From Sphingomonas sanxanigenens (GTDB lineage: Bacteria; Pseudomonadota; Alphaproteobacteria; Sphingomonadales; Sphingomonadaceae), in assembly GCA_003240855.1 (NCBI GenBank), contig QFNN01000004.1, positions 1-61,777 on the forward strand: DNA of 61,777 nt, read 5' to 3'. The notes beneath the pieces are model-generated. The model did no database searches. It saw only the letters and a list, made by a program, of their open reading frames with translations, and was not told the origin of the DNA. The position numbers and the translations under genes are program-made. This document shows, piece after piece, positions 6,351 through 15,186 of the stretch (position 1 is its first letter; every line of letters begins with the position of its first letter).

Positions 6351-7913
6351 TCAGAAGTTGAAGTAGAGGAACACGGCCTGGCCGCGCTGGATGAACATCA
6401 CGCCGAGGAACAGCGCAAGGGCGGCGAAGAACAGGCCGGCGGCATTGGGGCGCCAGGTCCAGCGGACCATCGCCGGCGCGACATCCGCCCATTCCTTCCA
6501 GTTATAGGCGGGGTCGAACCGCCGCATGATCTGCTGCGTATTGGGCATCAGCGCGACGATCGCCGCGCCGACGACGATCGTCGCCGCCAGCCCCCAGGTT
6601 GCAAGCGCCGGGAGGGTGAGATCAAGCGAACCCAGCCCGCTCATCCCCGACCAGACCGACAGCGCATCGTCGACGCTGTGCGCGCGGAACATGACGTTGC
6701 CGTAGATGATCGCGAGCAGCGTGATGAGATGATAGGCCGCCCGCTCGCCTACGCCCGGATCGCCCAGCGTGCGGCCCTGCTTGCGCAGCGCGCGGCGGCG
6801 GTTCTTGCGCCGTTCGCGCCACGCCTCGTTCACGCAGATGTAGATGGCGTGCATCACGCCGAACAATACGAAGGTCCAGCCCGCGCCGTGCCAGATGCCG
6901 ACCGCGACGAAGGTGACGAAGGTCGGCACGCCGACCGCCAGCGCGAAGGATGTCCAGCCGGTCAGCCCGCGCTGCGCCGCCATGCGGTTGAGCGGCAGCG
7001 ACAGCGGCTGGAAGATATAAGCGACGATGAAGCGCTGGAGCGTCATGTGCCAGCGCCGCCAATAATCGATGATGCTCGCAGCGCGCAGCGGAGAATGGAA
7101 GTTGAGCGGCAGCTTCACCCCCAGCATCCGCGCCAGCCCGATCGCCATGTCCGAATAGCCGGAAAAGTCGAAATAGAGCTGGAGCGTATAAGTGATCGCC
7201 GCCAGCCAGCCCGACGCGATGTTGAACTCATGGCCTGCGCTGGCCGCCGCGAACAGCGGATCGGCATAGGATGACAGCGTGTCGGCGATCACCGTTTTCT
7301 TGAACAGCCCGATCGCGAAGATCACCGTGCCGATCAGCATGTTGCGCGCGAAGCGGTGCGCGAACAGCCGGCCCTGCAACTGAGGCACGATTTCCTTGTA
7401 ATGAACGATCGGTCCGGCGATGAGCTGGGGGAAGAAAGCCGCGAACAGCGAGAAATCGAGGAAGCTCATCCGCTGCGTATCGCCGCGCGCGCTGTCGATC
7501 AGATAGGCGATCTTCTGGAAGGTGAAGAAGGAGATGGCGAGCGGCAGCGTGATCCGCGCCAGCCCGAGGTCATGGTCGACGAGCAGCCCGACATTGTCGG
7601 CGACGAAATTGGCGTATTTGAACCAGCCGAGCAGGCTGACGTCGGCGATCAGGCCGATGACCAGCCACAGCTTAACCGATCGCTGCCGCCCGTCGGCATA
7701 GGCGCGCTGGATGATCCCGCCGACGATATAATTGAAGATGATCGAGCCGAGCAGCAGCGGCAGATGCACGGGCCGCCACCAGGCGTAGAAGCCCAGAGAC
7801 AGCAGGGTGAGCGCCAGCTTCGCCGCCGACTGCTTCCAGCGGCCGAGCCAATAGGTCGCCGCCAGCGCGATCGGCAGGAAGCCGAAGATAAAGACGAAGG
7901 AGTTGAACAGCAC
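6351..7913 (-). CDS. MBOAT O-acyltransferase (AlgI-like)
   Basis: A 520-residue multi-pass protein opening with MLFNSFVFIFGFLP, the typical AlgI/DltB start. It contains FFPQLIAGPI, FDFSGYSDMAIG, the NFHSP...DYWRRWHMTL box and the catalytic histidine in VGIWHGAGWT (His342). The family takes a cytoplasmic acyl donor through the membrane and O-acylates a glycan or lipid outside. Length and motif order match AlgI (about 520 aa). The start is GTG at 7913. Its neighbours are unusual: instead of acetyl-CoA-dependent alginate genes, an ACP and an FkbH enzyme precede it, suggesting that the donor is an acyl-ACP. Confidence 0.9.
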   Translation of the reverse strand: MLFNSFVFIFGFLPIALAATYWLGRWKQSAAKLALTLLSLGFYAWWRPVHLPLLLGSIIFNYIVGGIIQRAYADGRQRSVKLWLVIGLIADVSLLGWFKYANFVADNVGLLVDHDLGLARITLPLAISFFTFQKIAYLIDSARGDTQRMSFLDFSLFAAFFPQLIAGPIVHYKEIVPQLQGRLFAHRFARNMLIGTVIFAIGLFKKTVIADTLSSYADPLFAAASAGHEFNIASGWLAAITYTLQLYFDFSGYSDMAIGLARMLGVKLPLNFHSPLRAASIIDYWRRWHMTLQRFIVAYIFQPLSLPLNRMAAQRGLTGWTSFALAVGVPTFVTFVAVGIWHGAGWTFVLFGVMHAIYICVNEAWRERRKNRRRALRKQGRTLGDPGVGERAAYHLITLLAIIYGNVMFRAHSVDDALSVWSGMSGLGSLDLTLPALATWGLAATIVVGAAIVALMPNTQQIMRRFDPAYNWKEWADVAPAMVRWTWRPNAAGLFFAALALFLGVMFIQRGQAVFLYFNF

Positions 7914-7925
7914 CCGGTGGCGGTC

Positions 7926-8888
7926 CTAACGCGCCGCCGCGCCGGCCACCGGCCTTGCGATCATGCCGACTGATACGCTGACCTTGTTCTTTACCGCCTT
8001 TTCGACCGGGCGGCCCTGCGTCGCGTAAAGCTCGATCGTGTCGACCGCGAAGCCCGCTTCCTCGACCAGCGCGCGCGCTTCTTCTGGCGTCGAGAGCAGG
8101 TAGATATGATCGGGGGACGGGCTGTTGAGCGGCACGTTGATGAAGATGCGGCCATCCTCGGCGATCACGTCGCGCAGGAAGGCGAGCGCATCCTGCGGCC
8201 GTTCGAGATGTTCGAGCACTTCGGAAATGACGATGAGGTCGAAACGCTTGTCGGGGCGCACCGCCTGCAGAATGTCGGTCTCGACGAGCGAGACGGGCTT
8301 GTCGACGCCCAGCCGGTCGAGCGCGGCGCGCGTCTCGCGCAGCGACACCGGGCTGACGTCCCAGGCTTCCAGGCTCTGCGACAGCGGCGATCGCGCTGCG
8401 CAATAAACCATCAGCCCGTGGCCGGGGCCGACTTCCAGATAGGAGAAGGGCTTGTCCGCCGCGCCAAGCACGCGGTTGAGGAACATCTCGAATGTCGCGA
8501 CGTGATTGTACCAGAGGATCTGGGTCAGCAGCAGCCCGTCGACATAGGGCGTCATATAGTCGTGGTTGGAATAGACCTCGGCGTCGGCCTCGGCGAAGGT
8601 CGAGAGGCGGTAGCGGCCTTCGCGGTGGAAGAAGAGCTCTTCGTCGCGCAGGCGGTCGCAGGTCCAGTGATAACCATGCGCGAAACGCGCGGCGTCGTCG
8701 CCGATCAGGCGCAGTGCGGCGGTGGCGGCTTCCTCGGTCGCCGCCATCTGCTCGGGGCTGCGCGCGGCGAAGCTCTTGGTCAGATAGGCGGCGTGGTCCG
8801 GCCAGTCGGCCAGCACCGCGCCCACGATCTCGCGGGTCGCGGGGCTGGCGGCGAGCAGATCGGCCAGCGCCTCGGGCATCGTCGTCAA
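7926..8888 (-). CDS. SAM-dependent methyltransferase (class I)
   Basis: The 320-residue protein has an alpha-helical N-terminal cap of about 140 residues and then a Rossmann-fold methyltransferase core: LEVGPGHG (motif I, about residue 150), AWDVSPVSL, FDLIVISEVLEHL (motif IV) and FINVPLNSPSPDH. The TTG at 8888 is chosen because GGGAG lies 7 nt upstream and the gene then overlaps the FkbH stop by 4 nt; ATG 8879 is the alternative. FkbH clusters for methoxymalonyl-ACP also contain an O-methyltransferase, so methylation of the ACP-bound hydroxyacyl group is plausible. The two FkbI/FkbK-type dehydrogenases of that pathway are absent here. Confidence 0.8.
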   Translation of the reverse strand: MTTMPEALADLLAASPATREIVGAVLADWPDHAAYLTKSFAARSPEQMAATEEAATAALRLIGDDAARFAHGYHWTCDRLRDEELFFHREGRYRLSTFAEADAEVYSNHDYMTPYVDGLLLTQILWYNHVATFEMFLNRVLGAADKPFSYLEVGPGHGLMVYCAARSPLSQSLEAWDVSPVSLRETRAALDRLGVDKPVSLVETDILQAVRPDKRFDLIVISEVLEHLERPQDALAFLRDVIAEDGRIFINVPLNSPSPDHIYLLSTPEEARALVEEAGFAVDTIELYATQGRPVEKAVKNKVSVSVGMIARPVAGAAAR

Positions 8889-10798
8889 ACGGTCACTCCC
8901 TTGCTTGCCAGCGCATCGTCCTCGACCGTCATCGGCAGGTCGGGCGCGGCATAATCTTCGATGTCGAGCGCCCAGACTGCGCCCATTTCTCCCAGATCCT
9001 CGAGCAGCGTGAAGCCGAGCCTGGCGTAGTGGCCTTCGACCATGCGGTTCTTGGCGCTGGGAATATAGCGGCCGAGGATGCGCTTGGCCCCATCGGCGCG
9101 CGCGGCGGCGACGAGATGGGCGAGCGCCGCATCCTCGATCCGCCGGCCGAGCACGCGGCAGCTCATCAGCCAGGTGTCGATGTCCCAGTCGCTTCCCTTC
9201 CGGTCGGCGATGATCACCGAGATGATGCCATTGTCGCCGAAACGATCGGTGAGGCGGATATGGATGCCATGGCGCGCCGGATCGGCTTCAGCTTCGGCGA
9301 CCTCGGCTTCCGAATAGCGCCGCGTCGTCAGGTTGAACTGGTTCGACTTGTTGATGAGCTGCGACACGCGCGCGCGGCTGATCGAATCGAAGGGCCGGAT
9401 GATGCAGCGCATGTCGAGCGAGCGGAGATAGGCGCCCACATCGCTGGCCGAGGCCAGCATCTCGGCGCGCTCGGCATTGGCCTTGTAGAGATCGGCGCGG
9501 GCGCGATCCTCCTCGGAAAAGGCGACCGCGTCGAAATAGCCCGCCGTCGCCAGCATGCGCGGGAAGAGCGCCGGATCGTCGGGCAGCTCGGGCACGCCGA
9601 CAAGCGGCAGCTCGCGCCGCACCTGGGTGCGCTCGGCGGGGTTGTCGTCAAGGAAAACGAGGGCGTCGACGCCGATGTTGAGCGTCGCGGCGATCGCGCG
9701 CAGGTTGGACGCCTTGTCGGTCCAGTTGGCCTGAAAAACCGCGATATGATCCTCGCGCAGCAGCATGTCCGGATGTTCGCGGAAGGGCAGGCGTGCCGCG
9801 TCGTCCTCATTCTTGGAGCAGACGGCGAGCACGACGCCGCGCTGGCGCAGGTCGAGCGCAAACTGCTGGATCGCCAGATGCGCTTCGCCGCCCGACGATC
9901 CCTGGCCGATGACGATGCCGTCCAGCCCGTCGTCGCCGATCACCCCGCCCCATAAAGTATTGTCGAGATCGAGGACCAGCGCCTTCTTCGCCTTGCCGCG
10001 CGCTGCTGCGATCGTCCGCGCGACGACATCGGCATAGACGGGGATCATCGCGGGCGAGAAGCTCAGTTTCGACGCGTGCCAGTGGCGCGGTTCGTCCCAG
10101 CGCTCATAGCCGACGGAAGCGGCCAGCCGCGCAATATCGACCAGGATCACCGCGCCGCTGCGCGCCCAGGCGACGAGCCTGGCGTTGAGCGCCTCGACCA
10201 TCGCGAACAGCGAGCCGGCCTCGACGCGGTCGAGGCTGCCGAACAGCGGCTCGACGGGCGGCGGCAGCGTCTGGACGAAGATCTGGCCCCTGACCGACGG
10301 GCGGAGGCCCTGCGCGATAGCCTCGATTCGCGCGAAGGCGGCGTCGACCTCGCGCGCCGCCGCCTCTGCAGTCGGCGCGGGTCGGCCAAGCGACAGGCGA
10401 TAGTCGGGAACGATCAGGCATGCGTCCAGATCGGCCGTGCGCAGCGGGCTTGTCGGGTCCGTCGCCTGCTGGAGCGCGCTGCCATAGTCGCCGGTGACGA
10501 CGCGGGCGAGGAAACCGTGGCGCAGCAGCGATCCCGCGATGGCCGAGCCGAGCAGCGACAATGTGCCGTCGCCCACGATGCCCAGCGTCATGCGCGACAG
10601 CGGCTGGGGATCGCCTTCGATCGATGCGGCGGCGGTGGCGAGTCGACCAAGCTGGCTTTCGTCCAGCCGGTGCGTCGCAAGCGCGATCAGCCGTTCGACC
10701 GCGGCCTGCCCGCCGCCCGGCAATTCGGCGCGGAGCGTGCGGAGCTGATCGCGGAAGTCGGCCGGGGTCGGCCGCAGCCAGTCAAGTTCGGACAGCAT
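8885..10798 (-). CDS. FkbH-like HAD-IIIC enzyme with C-terminal GNAT domain
   Basis: The 637-residue protein has an N-terminal part of about 260 residues, a HAD-superfamily IIIC domain with DLDNTLWGG (Asp277, Asp279) and FLDDNPAERTQV, and a C-terminal acyltransferase-like domain (about 460-620, RFGDNGIIS and MSCRVLGRRIEDA). In characterised FkbH proteins this architecture dephosphorylates 1,3-bisphosphoglycerate and loads the glyceryl group onto an acyl carrier protein. The ACP gene lies 12 bp upstream, and the methyltransferase overlaps its 3' end. Glyceryl-ACP formation is thus the best prediction, but another phosphorylated hydroxyacid is possible. Confidence 0.85.
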   Translation of the reverse strand: MLSELDWLRPTPADFRDQLRTLRAELPGGGQAAVERLIALATHRLDESQLGRLATAAASIEGDPQPLSRMTLGIVGDGTLSLLGSAIAGSLLRHGFLARVVTGDYGSALQQATDPTSPLRTADLDACLIVPDYRLSLGRPAPTAEAAAREVDAAFARIEAIAQGLRPSVRGQIFVQTLPPPVEPLFGSLDRVEAGSLFAMVEALNARLVAWARSGAVILVDIARLAASVGYERWDEPRHWHASKLSFSPAMIPVYADVVARTIAAARGKAKKALVLDLDNTLWGGVIGDDGLDGIVIGQGSSGGEAHLAIQQFALDLRQRGVVLAVCSKNEDDAARLPFREHPDMLLREDHIAVFQANWTDKASNLRAIAATLNIGVDALVFLDDNPAERTQVRRELPLVGVPELPDDPALFPRMLATAGYFDAVAFSEEDRARADLYKANAERAEMLASASDVGAYLRSLDMRCIIRPFDSISRARVSQLINKSNQFNLTTRRYSEAEVAEAEADPARHGIHIRLTDRFGDNGIISVIIADRKGSDWDIDTWLMSCRVLGRRIEDAALAHLVAAARADGAKRILGRYIPSAKNRMVEGHYARLGFTLLEDLGEMGAVWALDIEDYAAPDLPMTVEDDALASKGVTV

Positions 10799-10810
10799 CG
10801 CGGTTCAGCC

Positions 10811-11062
10811 TCAGGCCGGCTGGCCGGTCTTTTTCCTGATCGCACCCATCAGATCGCCGACATTGTTCATGTCCTCGATCTCGGCATTGGAGAATTTGAT
10901 GCCGAATTCGCGCTCGATCGCGACGATCAGGCGGATATGGCTCAGGCTGTCCCATTCCTCGATGTCGGCGGCGGTGGTTTCCGGAGTGATATCGACCGAA
11001 TCCAGATCGAAGGTGTCCGCCATGATCTCCTGAAGCTGCAGAAGAAGTTCGTTGTCGTTCAC
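10811..11062 (-). CDS. Acyl carrier protein of the FkbH/MBOAT operon
   Basis: An 83-residue acidic helical protein with the phosphopantetheine site EEWDSLSH; Ser39 is the attachment residue. The second helix (IRLIVAIEREFGIKF) and the third are standard for the fold. The start is GTG at 11062, behind GGAGGTAACAGG. It is the first gene of an eight-gene minus-strand run that continues through FkbH, methyltransferase, MBOAT, SGNH, VOC and two glycosyltransferases with gaps of 12 bp or less, so it most likely carries the acyl intermediate made by that operon. It is not the fatty-acid AcpP: the site sequence and location differ. Confidence 0.88.
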   Translation of the reverse strand: MNDNELLLQLQEIMADTFDLDSVDITPETTAADIEEWDSLSHIRLIVAIEREFGIKFSNAEIEDMNNVGDLMGAIRKKTGQPA

Positions 11063-11471
11063 CCTGTTACCTCCGTGTTTGTCTCTCGCGGCTAGCAGGG
11101 CGATGTGACGGCCTCAAGCCGCGCCCACCCTGCGTTGCGCATAACGCCCGCCTCTGCCGGGCAGGCGCGCGGCAAGTTAGACAGGCCCGCGCCAGCCGCC
11201 ACAAGAGGCTTTCCCAGCAAATCGACCCGCCGGCGATGGGGCAATCCGATTTCCCGCCCGGCCGGACGGGACGGCCCATATGCACGACAGATGTTGAAAA
11301 TTGGTGGAAACCATGAAGCGAACGCGCGTTATTGACGCTAATTGACCTTCGGCACGCCTTGTACGTCCCCAGTCCAGCGAATCATGTTGCGATGCAGCGG
11401 AACTTGTGGCCTGCTGTGCGTTCTTCGACTCGGGGTGGTGAGGGCTCGACACGCAAACGGGAAGATCGTTG
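11063..11471. other. 409-bp divergent intergenic region
   Basis: No gene is supported here. The region separates the minus-strand ACP operon from the plus-strand GT4/GH130 pair and must contain promoters for both. The half near the ACP gene is GC-rich; the half near 11300-11345 is relatively AT-rich (TTGAAAATTGG and TTATTGACGCTAATTGACC). A GGAAC/CGTT pair at 11399-11422 is listed separately. I see no convincing terminator or structured RNA. Confidence 0.5.
11399..11422 (+). promoter_or_regulatory. EcfG-like general-stress promoter of the GT4-GH130 operon
   Basis: GGAAC at 11399-11403 is followed after 15 nt by CGTT at 11419-11422 (16 nt to GTT). This is close to the -35/-10 pair recognised by the alphaproteobacterial general-stress sigma factor EcfG. 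The -10 is about 50 bp before the ATG at 11472, a normal distance. The spacing is at the short edge of the consensus, so it is a candidate. Regulation by general stress would suit an extracytoplasmic or storage-glycan function. Confidence 0.4.
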
Positions 11472-13799
11472 ATGAAGATGGAATGGCGCCGCGATCAACC
11501 GACCGCTCCCGGCATCCAGCGGGAGATTCGCCGAATCGCCCTGATCGGCAATTTCCCGCCGCGCAAATGCGGCATCTCCACCTTCACCGAAGGCGTCCAC
11601 AATGCGTTGAAAGCCGCCTTCCCGACTGCCGAGATCGATGTCGTCGCCATGCTCGACAAGGATTCGGTCTATGACTTCCCGGCGCCCGTAAAGGCGACGA
11701 TCCGTCAGGACGACCATGACGCCTATCGCGCCGCAGCAGCGACGATCAACGCGATGCGGCCCGATGTCATCTGCGTCCAGCATGAGTTCGGCATTTTCGG
11801 CGGCCCGGCCGGCGCATGGCTGCTCGACCTGCTCGACGCGCTCGATGCGCCGGTGGTGACGACGCTGCACACCGTGCTGTCCGATCCCAATGAGAGCCAG
11901 CGGCGTGTGACGCTGGGGCTTGCGCATCGGTCGTCGCGGCTGATCGTGATGTCCGATCGCGGGGCCCGGATCCTGCGTGAAACTTACGCGATCCCCGCGC
12001 ATCGCATCGCCGTGGTCCAGCACGGCGTGCCCGATCGCCCCTTCGCCGACAGCGCGGCCTTCAAGAATGCGCTTGGCCTTGGCGGGCGTGAGCTGCTCTT
12101 CACCTTCGGCCTGCTGTCGCCCAACAAAGGCATCGAGCATATGATCGACGCCATGCCGCGCATCGTCGCGGCGCGGCCCGATGCGCTCTATCTGGTGCTG
12201 GGCGCTACGCATCCGCACCTCGTCGCGCACGAGGGCGAGGCCTATCGCGAGCGGCTCATCGCGCAGGCGGCCGAGCGCGGGGTCAGCGATCATGTCCGTT
12301 TCGTCAATCGCTATGCGGATGACGAAACGCTGCTCTCCTATCTGGCCGCCGCCGACATTTACGTGACGCCCTATCTGCACCGCGAGCAGATCACGTCGGG
12401 CACGCTCAGCTTCGCGGTTTCGCTTGGCCGGCCGGTGCTGTCGACGCCCTATTGGCACGCCGAGGATCTGATCGGCGAGGGTTGCGGCGTCCTTGTGCCA
12501 TTCGCCGATCCCGCCGCGCTGGCCGACGAGACGATCGCTCTGCTGACCGACGAAAAACGCCGCCGCGCTATCGGCGAGCGCGCATATGAAATCGGGCGCT
12601 CGATGGTCTGGAGCAAACTCGCCGACAATTATATGCGCATCTTCCGTCAGGCGACGGAAAAGCCCGATAAGGTCGTGCGGCTGCGCCATCCCGTCCCGCG
12701 TGAACTGCCCGGCATCGCCTGGGGCGGCCTTGAGCGGCTGAGCGACGATTGCGGGATCGCGCAGCATGGCATCTTTTCGCTCCCCGATCGCAATCATGGC
12801 TATTGCCTTGATGACAACGCGCGCGCGCTGATCGCCATCAGCGAGATCGCCGCGCTGCGCGACCCTGGCGCCGGCCTGCTTCGCCTCGCGCGCGTCTATG
12901 CGGCCTTCGTCCATCACGCATGGGATGACGCGAAGGGCAGCTTCCGCAACTTCATGGGCTATGGCCGCGACTGGCTGGAGGATGAAGGGTCGGAGGACAG
13001 CATCGGCCGCGGCTTCTGGTCCGTCGCCAAGATCGCCGAATCGCGCATGCCTTCCGATCTGAAGCTGTGGGCGCGCTGGCTGACGCGGCGCGTGCTGCCG
13101 CGCGTTGCGACGCTGGAGGCTCCGCGCGCGCGGACGCTTGCCTTGCTGGGCCTTGTCGAACTGATCGCGGCGCGGCCCGAGGATGGCGAGGCGCTCGCTC
13201 TCGCCCGGCGCATCGGCGCTGATCTCCATGCCATGTTCGTCGCCGCGAGCGACGACGAATGGCATTGGTTCGAGGATTATCTGACCTACGACAACGCCCG
13301 CTTCGCCGAGGCGCTGATCCGCGTCGGCCTGGCGCTTGACGAAAGCGACTGGATCGATGCGGGGCTCAAGGCGCTGCGCTGGCTGTGCCGCACCCAGACC
13401 GGCATTGACGGTTGCTTTCGCCCCGTCGGCTCGGAGGGTTTCGGCCGCCGCCGCGTGGCGCCCGCGCCGTTCGACCAGCAGCCGATCGAGGCGAGCGCCA
13501 CGATCGACGCATGCATCGCGGCGCTCGCCGCCGATCCGGGGGGCGATTGGGCTGCCGAGGCGCGGCGCGCCTACAACTGGTTCCTCGGCGCCAACGATCA
13601 TGGCATCAGCATCGCCATCGCTGCCGAAGGCGACTGCCATGACGGGCTCGTTCCCGAAGGCGTCAATCTCAATCAGGGCGCGGAATCAGTGATCTCGTTC
13701 ATCCGATCGACCAGCGCGATGCATCAGTTGCGTGCGGCCAGCGGGTCGGAGGGGGAGGGCGAGCTTCTGCGCCCGGAAGGACGTCTGGGGGTTTTCTGA
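11472..13799 (+). CDS. GT4 glycosyltransferase fused to a helical-barrel C-terminal domain
   Basis: A 775-residue protein. Residues 1-400 form a GT-B family 4 transferase: NFPPRKCGISTF near the N-terminus, VCVQHEFGIFGG, FGLLSPNKGIEH and the C-terminal nucleotide-sugar region with REQITSGTLS. Residues 420-760 carry repeated Trp-rich helices (FSLPDRNHGYCLDDNARA and NWFLGAND), resembling an (alpha/alpha)6 barrel. The ATG at 11472 is used; a TTG one codon earlier is possible. The stop overlaps the following GH130 ATG by 1 nt. GT4-plus-GH130 pairs recur in alphaproteobacteria without an established pathway; making and recycling a mannose-containing glycan is an inference. Confidence 0.8.
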   Translation: MKMEWRRDQPTAPGIQREIRRIALIGNFPPRKCGISTFTEGVHNALKAAFPTAEIDVVAMLDKDSVYDFPAPVKATIRQDDHDAYRAAAATINAMRPDVICVQHEFGIFGGPAGAWLLDLLDALDAPVVTTLHTVLSDPNESQRRVTLGLAHRSSRLIVMSDRGARILRETYAIPAHRIAVVQHGVPDRPFADSAAFKNALGLGGRELLFTFGLLSPNKGIEHMIDAMPRIVAARPDALYLVLGATHPHLVAHEGEAYRERLIAQAAERGVSDHVRFVNRYADDETLLSYLAAADIYVTPYLHREQITSGTLSFAVSLGRPVLSTPYWHAEDLIGEGCGVLVPFADPAALADETIALLTDEKRRRAIGERAYEIGRSMVWSKLADNYMRIFRQATEKPDKVVRLRHPVPRELPGIAWGGLERLSDDCGIAQHGIFSLPDRNHGYCLDDNARALIAISEIAALRDPGAGLLRLARVYAAFVHHAWDDAKGSFRNFMGYGRDWLEDEGSEDSIGRGFWSVAKIAESRMPSDLKLWARWLTRRVLPRVATLEAPRARTLALLGLVELIAARPEDGEALALARRIGADLHAMFVAASDDEWHWFEDYLTYDNARFAEALIRVGLALDESDWIDAGLKALRWLCRTQTGIDGCFRPVGSEGFGRRRVAPAPFDQQPIEASATIDACIAALAADPGGDWAAEARRAYNWFLGANDHGISIAIAAEGDCHDGLVPEGVNLNQGAESVISFIRSTSAMHQLRAASGSEGEGELLRPEGRLGVF

Positions 13800-15073
13800 T
13801 GCCAAAATTGCGGCATTTGCCGCTTCGATTGCAGCCGGATGCGGCCCGGGTGGTGATCCGGCCCTTCCATGTCCCGGTGAAGCCCAGCGGGATGGATCCG
13901 TCGCAGCTTTCGCGCGCGCATCGTATCTTCGACGGCGTTCTGAAGATGGATGCGCGCACCTGCCTCGCCGAACTCGGCATCGTCTATCAGGATTTTGGCG
14001 ACCGGCATTTCGACATCAGCGAGGTGTTCGAGCGCCGCTATCGCCAGATGGCCGAGGAACTGGGCTTCACCGGCCGGTTGCGCGCGCAGCAGCGCGAACT
14101 GGTCGGCGCCTATTTCTGCCACGAATATAGCTATGCCGCCGCCGCGCTGATGAATCCCAGCGTGGTGCCGCACCCCAACCAGTCCGGCCTGCCCGAAGGA
14201 TCGATGCGTTTCGTCATGTCGCTGCGCGCGGTCGGCGAAGGGCATATCTCCTCGGTGGAGTTCCGCGAAGGCGTGCTGTCGGCGGCGGGCAATGTCGAGC
14301 TGACGCGCCTGCCGCTCGTCTCGATGGCGCCTGAGGGGCGCGTCGATGGCGATGGCGCGCATGTCGCGCGCGAACGGCGCACGCCACTTTCGGGCACCGT
14401 GCTCTTCCCGGTCACGCCCGCGCAGCGCAACGGGCTTGAGGATCTTCGCCTCGTCCGCTTCGAGGATGACGACGAAGGGCCGGTCTTTTATGGGACCTAC
14501 ACCGCCTATTCGGGATCGACGATCCAGTCCGAACTGCTGATCACGCGCGATTTCGACAGCTTCGATCTCACGCCGCTGTCGGGGGGCGCCTCGGTCAACA
14601 AGGGCATGGCGCTCTTTCCACGCCGCATCGGCGGCCGCTATGCGATGATCGGGCGGCAGGATGGCGAGAGCATCTATTATCTCGAATCGGACGATCTGCT
14701 GCATTGGGACGGGGGCGAACGGATCATCACCCCGCTGCATCCGTGGGAACTGGTGCAGATGGGCAATTGCGGATCGCCCGTCGAGATTGACGAGGGCTGG
14801 CTGCTCATCACGCACGGCGTGGGCGCAGTGCGCAAATATTCGATCGGCGCGGTGCTGCTCGACAAGGCCGATCCGCGCAAGGTGATCGGCCGCACGCCCA
14901 GTCCGATCCTTTCGCCTGCGGACGATGATCGCAAGGGTTACGTCCCCAACGTCGTCTATACCTGTGGCGCGCTGGCGCTCGGTCGCCAGCTTTTCCTGCC
15001 CTACGGCATTGCGGATTCCATGGTCGGCTTCTGCTGGATCGACATAGACGAGCTGGTCAGCGAGCTGGTCTAG
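13799..15073 (+). CDS. GH130-family glycoside phosphorylase/hydrolase
   Basis: The 424-residue protein has the five-bladed beta-propeller motifs of GH130: GLEDLRLVRF, YFGTYTAY-type strands, VNKGMALFPRRIGG, QMGNCGSPVE and GYVPNVVYTCGA. Family members phosphorolyse or hydrolyse beta-linked mannosides. The first 90 residues extend beyond the usual catalytic core and are helical. The gene starts in TGATG overlap with the GT4 stop, indicating translational coupling. Whether it degrades, trims or synthesises the product of the GT4 enzyme cannot be told from sequence; phosphate versus water as nucleophile also needs closer comparison. Confidence 0.85.
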   Translation: MPKLRHLPLRLQPDAARVVIRPFHVPVKPSGMDPSQLSRAHRIFDGVLKMDARTCLAELGIVYQDFGDRHFDISEVFERRYRQMAEELGFTGRLRAQQRELVGAYFCHEYSYAAAALMNPSVVPHPNQSGLPEGSMRFVMSLRAVGEGHISSVEFREGVLSAAGNVELTRLPLVSMAPEGRVDGDGAHVARERRTPLSGTVLFPVTPAQRNGLEDLRLVRFEDDDEGPVFYGTYTAYSGSTIQSELLITRDFDSFDLTPLSGGASVNKGMALFPRRIGGRYAMIGRQDGESIYYLESDDLLHWDGGERIITPLHPWELVQMGNCGSPVEIDEGWLLITHGVGAVRKYSIGAVLLDKADPRKVIGRTPSPILSPADDDRKGYVPNVVYTCGALALGRQLFLPYGIADSMVGFCWIDIDELVSELV

Positions 15074-15186
15074 GGATTTTCCGGGGCGGCCCGGAAAAGT
15101 GCGGCGCATTTCGATCAGCCGCAATCCCCGCTCGGCAGGATGATGATCATCAGCTATAAGCGCTTCCGACAGGGAGGGTTTGCCGC

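Noticed and set aside
11382..13640. 752-codon open frame on the minus strand
   Set aside because: It is antisense to the GT4 gene, Arg/Gly-rich with no domain, and is a product of high GC third-position bias.
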